Numbered from the stretch's first letter, positions 46,857 to 57,125 are shown. The stretch is DNA of 64,000 nt from JTS-RE37 sp963756115 (GCA_963756115.1 CAVWMN010000009.1:1-64000), one strand, 5' to 3'. Translations and numbers: made by a program. The notes: generated by a model from the letters alone, not told the origin.

Positions 46857-49481
46857 ATGACAGAAGAAGAAAGCAGGCTTGAAGAGCACTATAGCAAAAA
46901 GAAAGACTGGCTCCGGTGGGGCCCCTACCTGAGTGAACGGCAATGGGGAACCGTCCGGGAGGATTATAGTGCAGATGGTGATGCATGGAACTATTTTACC
47001 CATGACCATGCCCGCAGCCGTACCTATCGGTGGGGTGAAGATGGAATTGCCGGTATTTCGGACCGCTACTGCAATATTTGTTTTGGTGTCGCACTTTGGA
47101 ACGGGAAGGATCCCATTTTAAAGGAACGGTTATTTGGACTTACCGGTCCTGAAGGCAACCATGGAGAGGATGTGAAGGAATTGTATTATTACCTGGAGAA
47201 CACGCCTTCACATGCTTACATGAAACATTTGTATAAGTATCCCCAAAATGAATTCCCGTACTCGGAATTGGTGACGACCAACCGTAATCGTGGAAAAAAT
47301 GAGAAAGAATATGAATTACTCGATACCGGTATATTCGCGGATGGTGCCTATTTCGATGTATTTACAGAATATGCAAAAGCGGATTCCGAAGACTTGCTCA
47401 TTCGGATAACCATCAGCAACCGCGGGGCAAAGACCGCCCCTTTGCATGTTTTGCCTACACTTTGGATCCGGAATTTCTGGAGTTTTACCGGGATGCCCGA
47501 AAAACCTGTAATACAGAAACAGGCGGGGGGCGGCCCTCCGCACGTATCGGTCAGCCATTGCTATGTGGGAAATTATCAGCTGTATTTTGAAAAGCCCGCT
47601 AAATGGCTTTTTACGGAAAATGAGACGAATACGGAACGGATCTTTAACCGGCCCAATGACCATCCGTTCAAAAAGGACCTTTTCCACGGGGCGGTGGTAG
47701 GGGGCGATTCTACGCTGGCAGAAAAAAATGAACAGGGGACTAAATTTGCACCGGTGTATGCCCTGCAGCTGGAAGCCGGGGAAACCAGGACACTCCGGCT
47801 ACGCTTTACAAAAGATACCCTGGAGACACCTTTTGACGAGGCCTTCGGGGAGGTATTTACGAAGAGGATCGAAGAATCGGGGGCATTCCTGAAAGCTGTT
47901 ACACGGGATTCCCCGGATCATTTTAAGGAAATTCAGAAACAGGCCTTCGCCGGATTGCTGTGGTCCAAACAATACTACAACTACGAAGTGGAACGGTGGT
48001 TAACCGGTGACCCCCACAAACCACCCCCACCGGCAGAACGGTTGACCGGAAGGAACAGCGAGTGGAAAACACTGCGAAACCATGATATCCTGGCCATGCC
48101 GGATAAATGGGAATATCCGTGGTTCGCAGCCTGGGATACAGCCTTTCATTGTGTCACCTTGGCACTTCTGGATCCTGTTTTTGCGAAGGAACAACTATTG
48201 CTGTTCACCAAAGAATGGTATATGGCACCCAATGGACAAATCCCCGCATATGAATGGTCTTTCAGCGATATCAACCCCCCTGTACAGGCTTGGGCGACCG
48301 TACAGGTATACCAGCTTGAGAAGAAAAGAACCGGTACGGCGGATATTGTTTTCTTAAAAAGGATGTTCAATAAGCTCGCATTGAATTTTACCTGGTGGGT
48401 AAACCGGGAGGACAGTTCAGATAACAACGTGTTTGAAGGCGGTTTTCTGGGACTCGACAATATAGGTGTATTTGACAGGAGCGGGGGGATACCCGGAAAC
48501 GGTATCCTTGAACAGGTAGATGGGACCTCCTGGATGGCTCTTTATTGCCTTAATATGCTTGAAATAGCACTGGAAATTGCCATGGTAGATGAGGCGTTTG
48601 AAGATATGGCCATTAAATATTTCGGTCATTTCGTGTTCATTGCTGAGGCCCTCAATCAGATAAGTGAGGAATATAAAGGTGCGTGGGATGAAAAGGACGG
48701 ATTTTTCTACGATAAACTCATCCTTCCTGACGGGGAGTCTTTCTATATTAAAGTCCGGTCCATTTCGGGGCTGTTATCCCTTATTGCGGTGTTGAATATT
48801 AAAAAGGAGTGCCTGGAAAGATTGCCAAGGTTCAGGCGAAGCATGGAATGGTTGCGCAGACACAGGATAGATACCATTAAATATCAGGTGATGGAAGAGT
48901 ATTCCCCGGGCAAGGATGTGTTGTTGTCCCTGGTACCGAAATACCGGCTGGAGGTTTTGATGGAAAGCGTCCTGCAAGAGGAGGAATTCTTATCCGACTT
49001 TGGTATCCGGTCCCTATCGAAAATTCATGAAGATCCTTACACCATTGACATCATGGGTACCGGGTATAGCATTGATTATGAACCCGGAGAGTCCACCACG
49101 GGACTATTTGGCGGTAATTCGAACTGGCGGGGCCCGATCTGGATGCCTATGAACTATCTGTTCCTGCATTCCCTCCGGGAATATCACTCCTATTTCGGGA
49201 ATGACTTTAAATTTTCATTCCCTACGGGAAGCACCCAAATGTTGTCTTTGAACGATATCAGTGAACAGCTGTGCAGGCGGCTGATAGGGATTTTTGAACC
49301 GGATGCGGATGGCAACAGACCTGTCCACCAGCAAAACCAGGATGCGTATAAGGATGAACATTTCAAAAACCTCATTCTATTCTATGAATACTTTCACGGG
49401 GAAGACGGCAGGGGTTTGGGCGCTTCACACCAGACAGGCTGGACGGCTTTAGTGGCCAACTTGATACAGGAAATCAACTGA
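46857..49481 (+). CDS. MGH1-like (GH63-type) glycoside hydrolase
   Basis: 874 residues, cytoplasmic (no signal peptide). The N-terminal beta domain (to about 330) is followed by an (alpha/alpha)6 barrel with family features: WFAAWDTAFHCVTLA (about 420), NGQIPAYEWSFSDINPPVQAW (cited over key residues, about 455), LEQVDGTSWMALY and NWRGPIWMPMNYLF (about 755). Relatives hydrolyse glucosylglycerate, mannosylglycerate or short alpha-glucosides. Being intracellular and beside an SDR dehydrogenase and amino acid permeases, it may turn over a compatible solute. The substrate is not decided by sequence. Confidence 0.9.
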   Translation: MTEEESRLEEHYSKKKDWLRWGPYLSERQWGTVREDYSADGDAWNYFTHDHARSRTYRWGEDGIAGISDRYCNICFGVALWNGKDPILKERLFGLTGPEGNHGEDVKELYYYLENTPSHAYMKHLYKYPQNEFPYSELVTTNRNRGKNEKEYELLDTGIFADGAYFDVFTEYAKADSEDLLIRITISNRGAKTAPLHVLPTLWIRNFWSFTGMPEKPVIQKQAGGGPPHVSVSHCYVGNYQLYFEKPAKWLFTENETNTERIFNRPNDHPFKKDLFHGAVVGGDSTLAEKNEQGTKFAPVYALQLEAGETRTLRLRFTKDTLETPFDEAFGEVFTKRIEESGAFLKAVTRDSPDHFKEIQKQAFAGLLWSKQYYNYEVERWLTGDPHKPPPPAERLTGRNSEWKTLRNHDILAMPDKWEYPWFAAWDTAFHCVTLALLDPVFAKEQLLLFTKEWYMAPNGQIPAYEWSFSDINPPVQAWATVQVYQLEKKRTGTADIVFLKRMFNKLALNFTWWVNREDSSDNNVFEGGFLGLDNIGVFDRSGGIPGNGILEQVDGTSWMALYCLNMLEIALEIAMVDEAFEDMAIKYFGHFVFIAEALNQISEEYKGAWDEKDGFFYDKLILPDGESFYIKVRSISGLLSLIAVLNIKKECLERLPRFRRSMEWLRRHRIDTIKYQVMEEYSPGKDVLLSLVPKYRLEVLMESVLQEEEFLSDFGIRSLSKIHEDPYTIDIMGTGYSIDYEPGESTTGLFGGNSNWRGPIWMPMNYLFLHSLREYHSYFGNDFKFSFPTGSTQMLSLNDISEQLCRRLIGIFEPDADGNRPVHQQNQDAYKDEHFKNLILFYEYFHGEDGRGLGASHQTGWTALVANLIQEIN

Positions 49482-49636
49482 GCCTTGGATCTCCGGGAAG
49501 CACATTCAAAAATTCCGGTTGTATAACTGACGTCCTTACCGGTTTCCCGGATGAGGCCTTCGCTGCCCTTTGTGCCGGCTGACTCCTATTGTGAACTCAA
49601 TCAGATTGGGCTAGGCATCATTTTCTGGACTGCCGT

Positions 49637-49650
49637 AACCGGATCCGGTT
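49637..49650. repeat. Perfect 14-bp palindrome between convergent genes
   Basis: AACCGGATCCGGTT lies 26 bp from the end of the APC gene in the gap between two converging genes. A second inverted pair TCCGGGAA/TTCCCGGA flanks about 45 nt at 49492-49552. Neither has a T run, so a terminator role is only possible. Confidence 0.4.
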
Positions 49651-49676
49651 CCATAGCCATCGGGACGGGTACGTTA

Positions 49677-51407
49677 TTACAGGATCAATCGGACTTCCCC
49701 CAATTCCTGTACCCGGTATGGAAATTGCTCACCGGGGGATCCTATAAACATAAAATTTGCCGGGATATGCCAGCGTTTGGACAGTTCTTTTATCTTTTCA
49801 GGCCCGAATACACCGGGTTCTTCTATGAACTCAATCCGGATGCCTGGGTAGGCCCGGTCTAAGGTATCCACATCCCGTTTGAGGTTTGGGGAGACCTTTT
49901 CATCGCCGTCCAATACAGCAACGATTTTTAATTTCCGGGTATTCTCATTGGAAATTATATAGAGCATAACACGGTTCAGTATGGCTACATCATCATGGTT
50001 GGTAAAAAATACAAACTCCTGGGCATTGATCCTATTTATGGCAATTTCGATCCGTCGGTTCAAATCATAAAAAAACGTACCCCTTTTTGGGGTCAGGGTA
50101 TGTAAAAAATGTAGCACGGCTTTCAGGATAGGTATACGATAGAGCATAAAGCCCACTATCAGCAGCGTGGGGATGAGATATTCCATAAAGATCCCCAGGT
50201 AGGCGGGGTTGAGGAGGATATTTCCGGTAAGGGCCAGGCAGATTGCAACAATTGCCAGTATAAGTGCAGGCCAGCTGGAGCGCTCAGGCCGTGGTAACCG
50301 GGCCCTGTTGATCTTGAGCAGCATATTACCGATCCCGAATAGGACCATAACCGATAAAAAGGCTATGGTATACACCCCAGCCAATTTTGTAAGGGTCCCC
50401 TGGGTGACCAGGAGGATGGAGGCACACAGGATGGAGAACAGCAGATATATCCTGTAGGGGCTTCCCCGTTTATTTCGTTTCAAAATAAATTTGGGCAATA
50501 TCCTGTCCAGTGCCATACGTTCCATTAAACCCCCAACTCCAACATAAGATGTGAGGACAGCCCCGCTCAATACCAGTGAAGCGTCCACCCCAATTAAAAT
50601 AGACAGCCATCTCCCGGAGGACACTTCCCCCATATGGGAAAGCAGTGCATCCTGATTACTGTTGACATCTCCTATGGGGATTATGGCCAACGCAAGGAAT
50701 GCAATAAGCGGATTGAAAATGGAAACCACGATCCACATATTCCGCAGGGTTTTAGGAAAAACCCCTTTTTGTTGTTCTTCCACATAATTTGCGGAACTTT
50801 CAAAACCACTGATCCCCAGCATGGCAGCTGAAAATCCGAAAAAGAGTGCCATAAGTATACTTCCTTCGATGGGTTCCCCAAAATTGGAAAGCAGCGTATC
50901 CAGTCCATTTGTAATAAAATAGTAGGTGCAAAACCCACACAGGAGGATTAGTGAAAACAGGTGAAAAATAAAAATGATAGTGGCCACAACAGAAGATTCC
51001 CCGATACCCAGGATAACGATGCCCATAAATAGCAGTAACAACCCAATGGTGGCCAGGATAATCGGCAAAAACCCCAGCAGGCTGTTGGCATACTTTATGG
51101 CTTCACTGGCCGATATGACAGCAGTAGCCATATAGGACAAAACCGTCAGGGAAGCAGCGAGTGAAGCGGTGGATTTTTTGGTGGTATTGAGCAGCGCATT
51201 ATATGCACCACCATTCAGCGGGATGGCCCCGACTACTTCCCCATATATTCTGCGAAAAAGATATAGCACAGCAGCCACGATAAGCAGGGAAACCCAGGCA
51301 TATTGCCCGGCATAGACAATTGCCAATGCAGAAACATACAAACAGGAAGAACTGATATCGTTACCACAGATTGCCGTAGCGGCTAATTGGTTAAGTTTTT
51401 TGGGCAT
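49677..51407 (-). CDS. APC family permease with a C-terminal cytoplasmic domain
   Basis: 576 residues: 12 membrane helices in the first 440 residues and a soluble domain of about 135 residues at the C-terminus ('FFTNHDDVAILNRVMLYIISNE', 'IRIEFIEEPGVFGPEKIKELSKRW', key parts). TM1 contains GNDISSSCLYVSALA, the unwound-helix segment of APC-type carriers. The C-terminal domain has alternating strand/helix pattern like Usp-type folds, but no nucleotide loop. Substrate unknown. It diverges from the DUF1003 gene. Confidence 0.88.
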   Translation of the reverse strand: MPKKLNQLAATAICGNDISSSCLYVSALAIVYAGQYAWVSLLIVAAVLYLFRRIYGEVVGAIPLNGGAYNALLNTTKKSTASLAASLTVLSYMATAVISASEAIKYANSLLGFLPIILATIGLLLLFMGIVILGIGESSVVATIIFIFHLFSLILLCGFCTYYFITNGLDTLLSNFGEPIEGSILMALFFGFSAAMLGISGFESSANYVEEQQKGVFPKTLRNMWIVVSIFNPLIAFLALAIIPIGDVNSNQDALLSHMGEVSSGRWLSILIGVDASLVLSGAVLTSYVGVGGLMERMALDRILPKFILKRNKRGSPYRIYLLFSILCASILLVTQGTLTKLAGVYTIAFLSVMVLFGIGNMLLKINRARLPRPERSSWPALILAIVAICLALTGNILLNPAYLGIFMEYLIPTLLIVGFMLYRIPILKAVLHFLHTLTPKRGTFFYDLNRRIEIAINRINAQEFVFFTNHDDVAILNRVMLYIISNENTRKLKIVAVLDGDEKVSPNLKRDVDTLDRAYPGIRIEFIEEPGVFGPEKIKELSKRWHIPANFMFIGSPGEQFPYRVQELGEVRLIL

Positions 51408-51519
51408 ACCAACAGATTCCTTGACTCAAATCACTATTAAAGATAGTACAATAAAGGATGGGCAACCTTCGGGAAATGACAATAATCCGCTATTTTTAAA
51501 TGTTCTTAAAAAATGCGGG

Positions 51520-52218
51520 ATGAAAAAATTTGTGAGTGCCATTTCAAAAAAGGAATTCCCTGAAAGTGAGCGGGTATATGCCCGGACGATCCGGAGTTCA
51601 ATTTTTGAGTTGATTTTGAAAGATCATCCCAACTTTACTCGAAAGAGTTTAATCTCGCTGACAGAGCTCAACCTTTATCGCCAAAAATACCTTTCGGCGT
51701 ACCTGGTTGAGGAAGTGGGGGAACTCTCCCACCTGGAAGAAGATGTCCTGAAAACCATTGCAGACCAGGAATCCCTCGCCACAAAGGTGAATATGGAAAA
51801 CGCCCTGGCCCCTTTTACCTATGGGCAGCGGCTGGCCGATAAAATTGCCTCCTTTGGTGGCAGCTGGAAATTCATTATTCTGTTCGGGATATTTATCTTA
51901 CTCTGGATTTCCTTTAACCTTGTTTACCTTTCGGGCAAATCTTTTGACCCCTACCCCTTTATTTTGCTGAACCTGATCCTTTCCTGCCTGGCAGCACTGC
52001 AGGCGCCCGTGATCATGATGAGCCAGAACCGCCAGGAGGAAAAAGACAGGGAACGCGCCCGTGCGGACTACATGGTCAACCTGAAGGCGGAGTTGGAAAT
52101 ACGGACATTGCACGAAAAGATAGACCACCTTATCATGCACCAACAACAGGAATTATTAAAGATCCAGCAGATCCAGGTTGAAATGCTTGAAGATATCATG
52201 AAACGGATAAAAAAATAG
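51520..52218 (+). CDS. DUF1003 domain membrane protein
   Basis: About 232 residues from the first in-frame ATG (51520); TTG codons at 51400 and 51421 could add up to 40 residues, but the first overlaps the start of the divergent permease gene. The DUF1003 signature is clear: TYGQRLADKIASFGGSWKFI (about 105-124, cited as family core), then two membrane helices and the conserved LQAPVIMMSQNRQEEKDR before a C-terminal coiled coil. The family is of unknown function, inner-membrane, often near stress genes, as here. Confidence 0.85.
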   Translation: MKKFVSAISKKEFPESERVYARTIRSSIFELILKDHPNFTRKSLISLTELNLYRQKYLSAYLVEEVGELSHLEEDVLKTIADQESLATKVNMENALAPFTYGQRLADKIASFGGSWKFIILFGIFILLWISFNLVYLSGKSFDPYPFILLNLILSCLAALQAPVIMMSQNRQEEKDRERARADYMVNLKAELEIRTLHEKIDHLIMHQQQELLKIQQIQVEMLEDIMKRIKK

Positions 52219-52324
52219 CCCGTTACCTGGCCTGCCATCCAAATGAAGGACATTATTGGAATGGTAAAAATAGTGGTCAGCTGTTTCCTGCATAAGAAGC
52301 AGGCATGGTTCAAGGGACAGTAGC

Positions 52325-52358
52325 TTAAGATTTATTTTAGATTTTGAGCGTAACTTTC
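52325..52358 (+). promoter_or_regulatory. Autoregulatory-type promoter of the two-component operon
   Basis: TTAAGATT (52325-52332) and TTTAGATT (52336-52343) are 11 bp apart, then 7 nt, then the -7 box TAACTTTC (52351-52358). No -33 TTTG. The same layout upstream of neighbouring envelope genes suggests binding by the regulator encoded here. Confidence 0.65.
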
Positions 52359-52468
52359 CCTGTTTTACAGTGTTGGATACGAATGAAATTCAGGATAGCT
52401 CGCTCAAAATCCGGGCCTGCCAGGGTTTAAAAAAACCGAATATTCAGAAGACCCATTATATTTTACCG

Positions 52469-53143
52469 ATGAAAATATTGGTTGCGGAAGATGAAATAGC
52501 CTTACAACAGTCCATTTGCACTTATTTGGCAAGAGATGGAAATATTTGCGAAGTTGCTTCGGATTTTAAGGATGCTGCCTATAAGGTTTCCCTTTATGAT
52601 TACGATGTCATTATCCTGGATATCAACCTGATCACCGGAAGCGGCCTGGAAGTTCTCAGGATCTTAAAGGAAGAGAATAAAAAGGCCGGGGTCATCATAA
52701 TCTCCGCCAATAATTCCCTGACGGATAAATTGGAAGGCCTGGACCTGGGGGCAGATGATTATATTACCAAACCTTTCCACCTGGCAGAGCTAAACTCAAG
52801 GATCAAAGCTGTCCTCCGCCGGGGTAAGTTCGGAGGTGATGAAACCATAGTCTTCAATGAAATTAAAGTTGATACCCGCTCCAGGACTGCCTATACCAAT
52901 GATAAAATGATTCCCCTTACCCGAAAGGAATATGATTTGCTGCTTTTTTTCATTACCAATAAGGACAGGGTGCTTTCAAAAGAGATCATTGCCGAACATC
53001 TTTGGGGGGATCACAGTGACCTTATGGATAATTTTGATTTTATTTATGTCCATATCAACAACCTCCGGCGGAAACTTACCTCGGCAGGGGCAAAATATAT
53101 AAAGACGGCATACGGGAGCGGTTATAAATTTATGGAGGAATAG
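52469..53143 (+). CDS. OmpR/PhoB family response regulator
   Basis: 224 residues from ATG 52469 (upstream in-frame codons cross the promoter region and are rejected). Receiver domain 1-115 with the acidic pair EDE (8-10), phospho-acceptor Asp in DVIILDINL (about 51), Thr/Ser in IIISANN and Lys in DYITKPF (about 101). The winged-helix DNA-binding domain is 125-222 with 'LTRKEYDLLLFFITNKDRVLS' and VHINNLRRKL. Regulators of this family bind direct repeats of about 11 bp, the period of the repeats found upstream of this gene and four others. The next gene, 3 nt on, is its likely kinase. Confidence 0.95.
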   Translation: MKILVAEDEIALQQSICTYLARDGNICEVASDFKDAAYKVSLYDYDVIILDINLITGSGLEVLRILKEENKKAGVIIISANNSLTDKLEGLDLGADDYITKPFHLAELNSRIKAVLRRGKFGGDETIVFNEIKVDTRSRTAYTNDKMIPLTRKEYDLLLFFITNKDRVLSKEIIAEHLWGDHSDLMDNFDFIYVHINNLRRKLTSAGAKYIKTAYGSGYKFMEE

Positions 53144-53146
53144 CTA

Positions 53147-54409
53147 TTGTCGGGAGATAAAAAGAAAGTCAGGTTAATTCGTAAAACCTCAATGAGTTTA
53201 TTGGGGATCAGTGCCATGCTGATGCTGGTCAGCACTGTGGCCCTGTATTTCTATGTTCGGAATTTGCTGCAGACCGAGGTGCAGGAGGAACTGTATTCAA
53301 CAGAAGCACGCATTGAAAGTGCGTTGCTGGCAAATAAAAATCCGTTCGTGCTTCCACCGGTCATTGAAATTGATACTGTTTCCGAAATGGGAAGGGAGAT
53401 TCTGAAAGATACCCTCATCTACGATCCTTCCCAGGATGAAATTGAACTGTTCCGGGAGTTATGCACCTACAAACAGATCAATGGCAGGTATTACAAGATT
53501 ACCCTGCGCACACTGGTAGTGGAATCTGAGGATATCCTTATCGCTATAGTGTTGTCCTATATCATTATTATCGGGCTGGTATTCAGTTTTCTCTTATATT
53601 TCAGCCGATCGAACAACCAGAATATCTGGCAACCTTTCTTCCACAACCTGGAGCGGATGAAAAATTTCTCATTGAATTCCAGGACCCCAATTGCACTGGC
53701 CAGTAGCAACATCCTTGAATTTTCCGAATTGAATCAGGAAATCCGTACCCTGACAGACAAGGTGCGATCTGATTATGAGAACCTGAAACAGTTTACAGAA
53801 GATGTGTCCCATGAGATGCAGACACCTTTGGCAATTATCCAGGCGAAGATCGAAAACATTATCAATACGCATGATATCACTAATGAGCAGTATGAACAGC
53901 TGACCTCCATACAGAAAGATATAAAAAGGCTCACACAACTCAACAAAAGACTGACCCTGATAACCAAAATTGAGAATAAGCAATTCGCACATCTCGAAAC
54001 CGTTGTCATCACGGAATTGGTCAAAGGGATCATTCAGAATTTCAGGGAATTGACCACCACGCCCATTTCCTACGAGCCCAGTGAGGAGATCCTGGTTGAA
54101 ATGGATCCCTATCTGGCAGAAATAATGTGCTCCAATTTAATTTCCAACGCCATCAAATACGGGGTTAAAGATGGAGGGATCCAGATACTGTCCGGAGGAC
54201 GATCCCTGTCAATTGCCAATAAAGGAAAGGAGGCGATCCGGAAACCTGAGTTCCTTTTCAACCGGTTCTATAAGGAATCAACTGAGAGCAAATCCACAGG
54301 ACTTGGCCTGGCCATTGTCAAGCGGATCTGTGATCTCTATGGATTTCAGATATCCTATATTTTCCAGGAAGGCTACCATCTGTTTAAGGTTGACTTCAGG
54401 TCGCTATAA
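53147..54409 (+). CDS. Sensor histidine kinase
   Basis: 420 residues starting at TTG 53147, only 3 nt after the regulator stop. Two membrane helices (about 20-40 and 130-152) frame a short periplasmic sensor of about 90 residues. The phospho-accepting His lies in DVSHEMQTPLA (about 224). The ATPase domain has the N box SNLISNAIKYG, a G1 region that is short, and G2 STGLGLAIVKRI (about 385). No HAMP domain is obvious. Together with the response regulator it should sense an envelope signal; the ligand is unknown. Confidence 0.93.
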   Translation: MSGDKKKVRLIRKTSMSLLGISAMLMLVSTVALYFYVRNLLQTEVQEELYSTEARIESALLANKNPFVLPPVIEIDTVSEMGREILKDTLIYDPSQDEIELFRELCTYKQINGRYYKITLRTLVVESEDILIAIVLSYIIIIGLVFSFLLYFSRSNNQNIWQPFFHNLERMKNFSLNSRTPIALASSNILEFSELNQEIRTLTDKVRSDYENLKQFTEDVSHEMQTPLAIIQAKIENIINTHDITNEQYEQLTSIQKDIKRLTQLNKRLTLITKIENKQFAHLETVVITELVKGIIQNFRELTTTPISYEPSEEILVEMDPYLAEIMCSNLISNAIKYGVKDGGIQILSGGRSLSIANKGKEAIRKPEFLFNRFYKESTESKSTGLGLAIVKRICDLYGFQISYIFQEGYHLFKVDFRSL

Positions 54410-54450
54410 AAATCGTACCATGCAAAAACCCTCATTGCGAACTGCCTGGT

Positions 54451-54458
54451 TATTTTTG
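54451..54458 (+). promoter_or_regulatory. -7 box upstream of the TonB-type receptor
   Basis: TATTTTTG, a perfect TAnnTTTG, 24 nt before ATG 54483. The regulator half-sites are not present at the 7-nt distance, so this promoter is probably controlled differently. Confidence 0.5.
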
Positions 54459-54482
54459 CCATTATTTTAAATACCCCCAACT

Positions 54483-56915
54483 ATGCGCTTACATGCTTCA
54501 AAAAGTTACATTTTTACACTGCTTTTCACGTTTGCCTGTGGCCTGCTTTACTGTCAGGAAGAGATTACCATCACCGGACAGTTATTGGACGATACCACGG
54601 GGGAACCACTGCCATTCGCAAATGTGGCCGTGCATTCATTTTCCGCAAACGAACTACTTACCGGTACCATGACCGAAGCGGACGGGCGATTCGAGGTGCA
54701 GGGGCTGCCCGTGGGAAAGTATCAACTGTATTTTACATATTTGGGCTATGCCACCAGGGAGCATACCCTCCTGGCCGGGGGCTTGAACCGGGTATTTGAT
54801 TTGGGCAAAATAGGCCTCTTTCCTGCAGCCGAAAATCTTCAGGAAGTGGAAGTGGTAGGGACGGAGGCGGTGACCAATTCCGACCTGAACAAAAAATCAT
54901 TCAACCTGGACAATTCCATTGCTCAGGCCGGGGGGTCTGTACTGGATGCCATGAAGACCATGCCCGGGGTCGCTTTTGACCAGGATGGGAAGGTCATCCT
55001 CCGGGGTAGTGATAAGGTGGTGGTTCTCATCGATGGAAAACAAAGCAGCCTTACGGGGTTTGGGAACCAGAAAGGCCTCGGCAATATTCCGGCAGCCAAC
55101 ATCGAAAAAATTGAGATCATCAACAACCCTTCCGCTAAATATGACGCCAATGGTTTCGCAGGCATAGTGAATATTATTTACAAGAAGGAAAAACAAACCG
55201 GGCTCAATGGTGATGTGAGCCTATCCACGGGTTTGGGTGCCCTGGGAAAACGAAAGGCCGACACCCCTACAGACCTGGGTTCTTACAGCATCAACCCTAA
55301 ATTGATCCCGGGGCTCAACCTGAATTACAAGAAAGGTTCCTTAAATTATTTCCTGCAATCCGAATTCATCCTTCAGGAGGCCCTTCCCAATAATGAATTT
55401 ACCACCCGGGATTATGCAGACGGGCGGAACATCATTTCCCAGGTCCCGGAAAACAGGCGGCAGTTTCGCTCCATAATCCACGGGGGTATTGATTTTGAAA
55501 TCGATGCAAACAATACCTTCATCCTTTCCGGATTGTATGACAGGGAGAAGCATATAGATACGGCCCAGGTGGCATTTATAGATCTGAATACCGCGAACCG
55601 CAACAGGTACTACACATGGCAGGAAGAGGAAGTTACCCGCTATATCAATGCATCCGCCAACTACCGGCATCAATTCAATCAAACAGGGCATACGCTGACT
55701 TTCAATGCGCTATATACCCAGGGACTGGAGGACGAGACCTATTCCCTCAATGACAGTTCCGCCATCCGGGTGGGGCGGGACAAGACCAATATCCGGGCGG
55801 TAGAACATATCACCAATATTTCCGGTGATTACGTTCGCCCCTTAAAATCGGGAAGGATTGAACTGGGAACCCAGCTGCGCATCCGGAGGCTTCCCGTTGA
55901 ATATACCATTACGCCGGGGAACAATTCCATAATATATCCCAACCTGGGATCCTATTCGGATTGGGGAGAAGACTTGTATGCGGCCTATCTCAACTATGTG
56001 CTTGAAAAAGAAAGCTATGATGTGGAAGCTGGGTTACGCGCCGAACAAACAGATGTTTTTTATAAATTGGACCCGGTAAATGCCTATTATCCGTCGGACG
56101 ATTCCTATAACTACCTGGAACTTTTCCCCAATGTCCGGTTTACGATTAAACTAAAGGAACACAACAAAATTTCGCTTTTTTACAACCGGAGGATAGACCG
56201 GCCCGGGGAACCGGAATTACGGGTATTCCCAAAATATGATGACCCGGAATTATTAAAAGTGGGAAATCCCTACCTGAGACCGCAGTTTACCAATGGTTTT
56301 GAACTGGCCCACAAATATTCATGGGATGGAGGCTCTTTGTTTTCGGCATTGTTTCACCGAAGGATCCGGGACCAGTTTATGAGGGTATTCAGTATTGACA
56401 ATTCCAATCCGGACTATGACATTGTTAATAAGATCTACCAAAATACGGGCGCGGCAACCAATACCGGGGTGGAATTTCTCTTTAGTCAGGATGTCAGCCA
56501 AAACGTTAAGGTTTCATCCAGTGTCAATTGGTACACCAATGCCATATCCGTATACCAGGGAACGCTGTTATTCCCCTTTGAACGCCAGTTTACGATTGAC
56601 GAATCCACTGCCGGGGCCTGGGATACGAAGCTGAATACGGAGTTTGTGCTTCCATGGGATCTGACCGCTCAGCTTACGGGGACCTATTTCTCCAAGAGAA
56701 ATATCCCCCAGGGAGAGGAATTGTCCCGTTCGGCAGTGGACATAGGATTTAAAAAGAGGCTGTGGGGTAACAAGGGAGAGGTAAACCTCAATATGACCGA
56801 TATCTTCAATACCTTCGGGATTCGCCAGAATATAATAAGCGATGGGGTGGCTGCCCGCTATGAAAATTATTTTGAAACCCAGGTTATCCGACTCGGGCTT
56901 AAATATAAATTTTAA
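54483..56915 (+). CDS. TonB-dependent receptor-like outer membrane beta-barrel protein
   Basis: 810 residues: signal peptide (to about 25), a carboxypeptidase-regulatory-like beta domain (28-110, TGQLLDDTTGEPLPFANVAV), a plug (about 120-235, 'SVLDAMKTMPGVAFDQDGKVILRG' and IEIINNPSAKYDA) and an outer-membrane barrel ending in aromatic-terminated strands (LGLKYKF). This is the OMP_b-brl_3 group with no SusD partner nearby, so it is not a polysaccharide-utilisation pair. It follows the kinase by 73 nt. The ligand is unknown; iron complexes or peptides are possible. Confidence 0.9.
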   Translation: MRLHASKSYIFTLLFTFACGLLYCQEEITITGQLLDDTTGEPLPFANVAVHSFSANELLTGTMTEADGRFEVQGLPVGKYQLYFTYLGYATREHTLLAGGLNRVFDLGKIGLFPAAENLQEVEVVGTEAVTNSDLNKKSFNLDNSIAQAGGSVLDAMKTMPGVAFDQDGKVILRGSDKVVVLIDGKQSSLTGFGNQKGLGNIPAANIEKIEIINNPSAKYDANGFAGIVNIIYKKEKQTGLNGDVSLSTGLGALGKRKADTPTDLGSYSINPKLIPGLNLNYKKGSLNYFLQSEFILQEALPNNEFTTRDYADGRNIISQVPENRRQFRSIIHGGIDFEIDANNTFILSGLYDREKHIDTAQVAFIDLNTANRNRYYTWQEEEVTRYINASANYRHQFNQTGHTLTFNALYTQGLEDETYSLNDSSAIRVGRDKTNIRAVEHITNISGDYVRPLKSGRIELGTQLRIRRLPVEYTITPGNNSIIYPNLGSYSDWGEDLYAAYLNYVLEKESYDVEAGLRAEQTDVFYKLDPVNAYYPSDDSYNYLELFPNVRFTIKLKEHNKISLFYNRRIDRPGEPELRVFPKYDDPELLKVGNPYLRPQFTNGFELAHKYSWDGGSLFSALFHRRIRDQFMRVFSIDNSNPDYDIVNKIYQNTGAATNTGVEFLFSQDVSQNVKVSSSVNWYTNAISVYQGTLLFPFERQFTIDESTAGAWDTKLNTEFVLPWDLTAQLTGTYFSKRNIPQGEELSRSAVDIGFKKRLWGNKGEVNLNMTDIFNTFGIRQNIISDGVAARYENYFETQVIRLGLKYKF

Positions 56916-57058
56916 CATACAAGCCGGGTTTGTCACCAGGGATATGTATCACTCAGAGGCGGGAGCAATGGATGTTTCGCATAGTGCTGAACCATGACCG
57001 TTTGTATCCGGACGCTTCACTTTAGCCCAATCCCAATGCTTTGTTAATTGGAAATACC

Positions 57059-57103
57059 TTAAGATTCTCTTGAAGGCATCTTTAGATTTATGCCCTAGTT
57101 TTG
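57059..57103 (+). promoter_or_regulatory. Response-regulator-type promoter of the PepSY-like gene
   Basis: TTAAGATT (57059-57066), a weaker TTGAAGGC (57070-57077) and TTTAGATT (57081-57088) are each 11 bp apart; 7 nt later is a perfect -7 box TAGTTTTG (57096-57103). This is the only one of the set with three half-sites. Confidence 0.65.
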
Positions 57104-57125
57104 CGGTATAATATAATGATCAGAC

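Noticed and set aside
54390..54420. TTAAGGTT/TTCAGGTC at the end of the kinase gene as a site for the TonB receptor
   Set aside because: It lies within coding sequence, departs from the half-site consensus and has no TAnnTTTG at the 7-nt distance.
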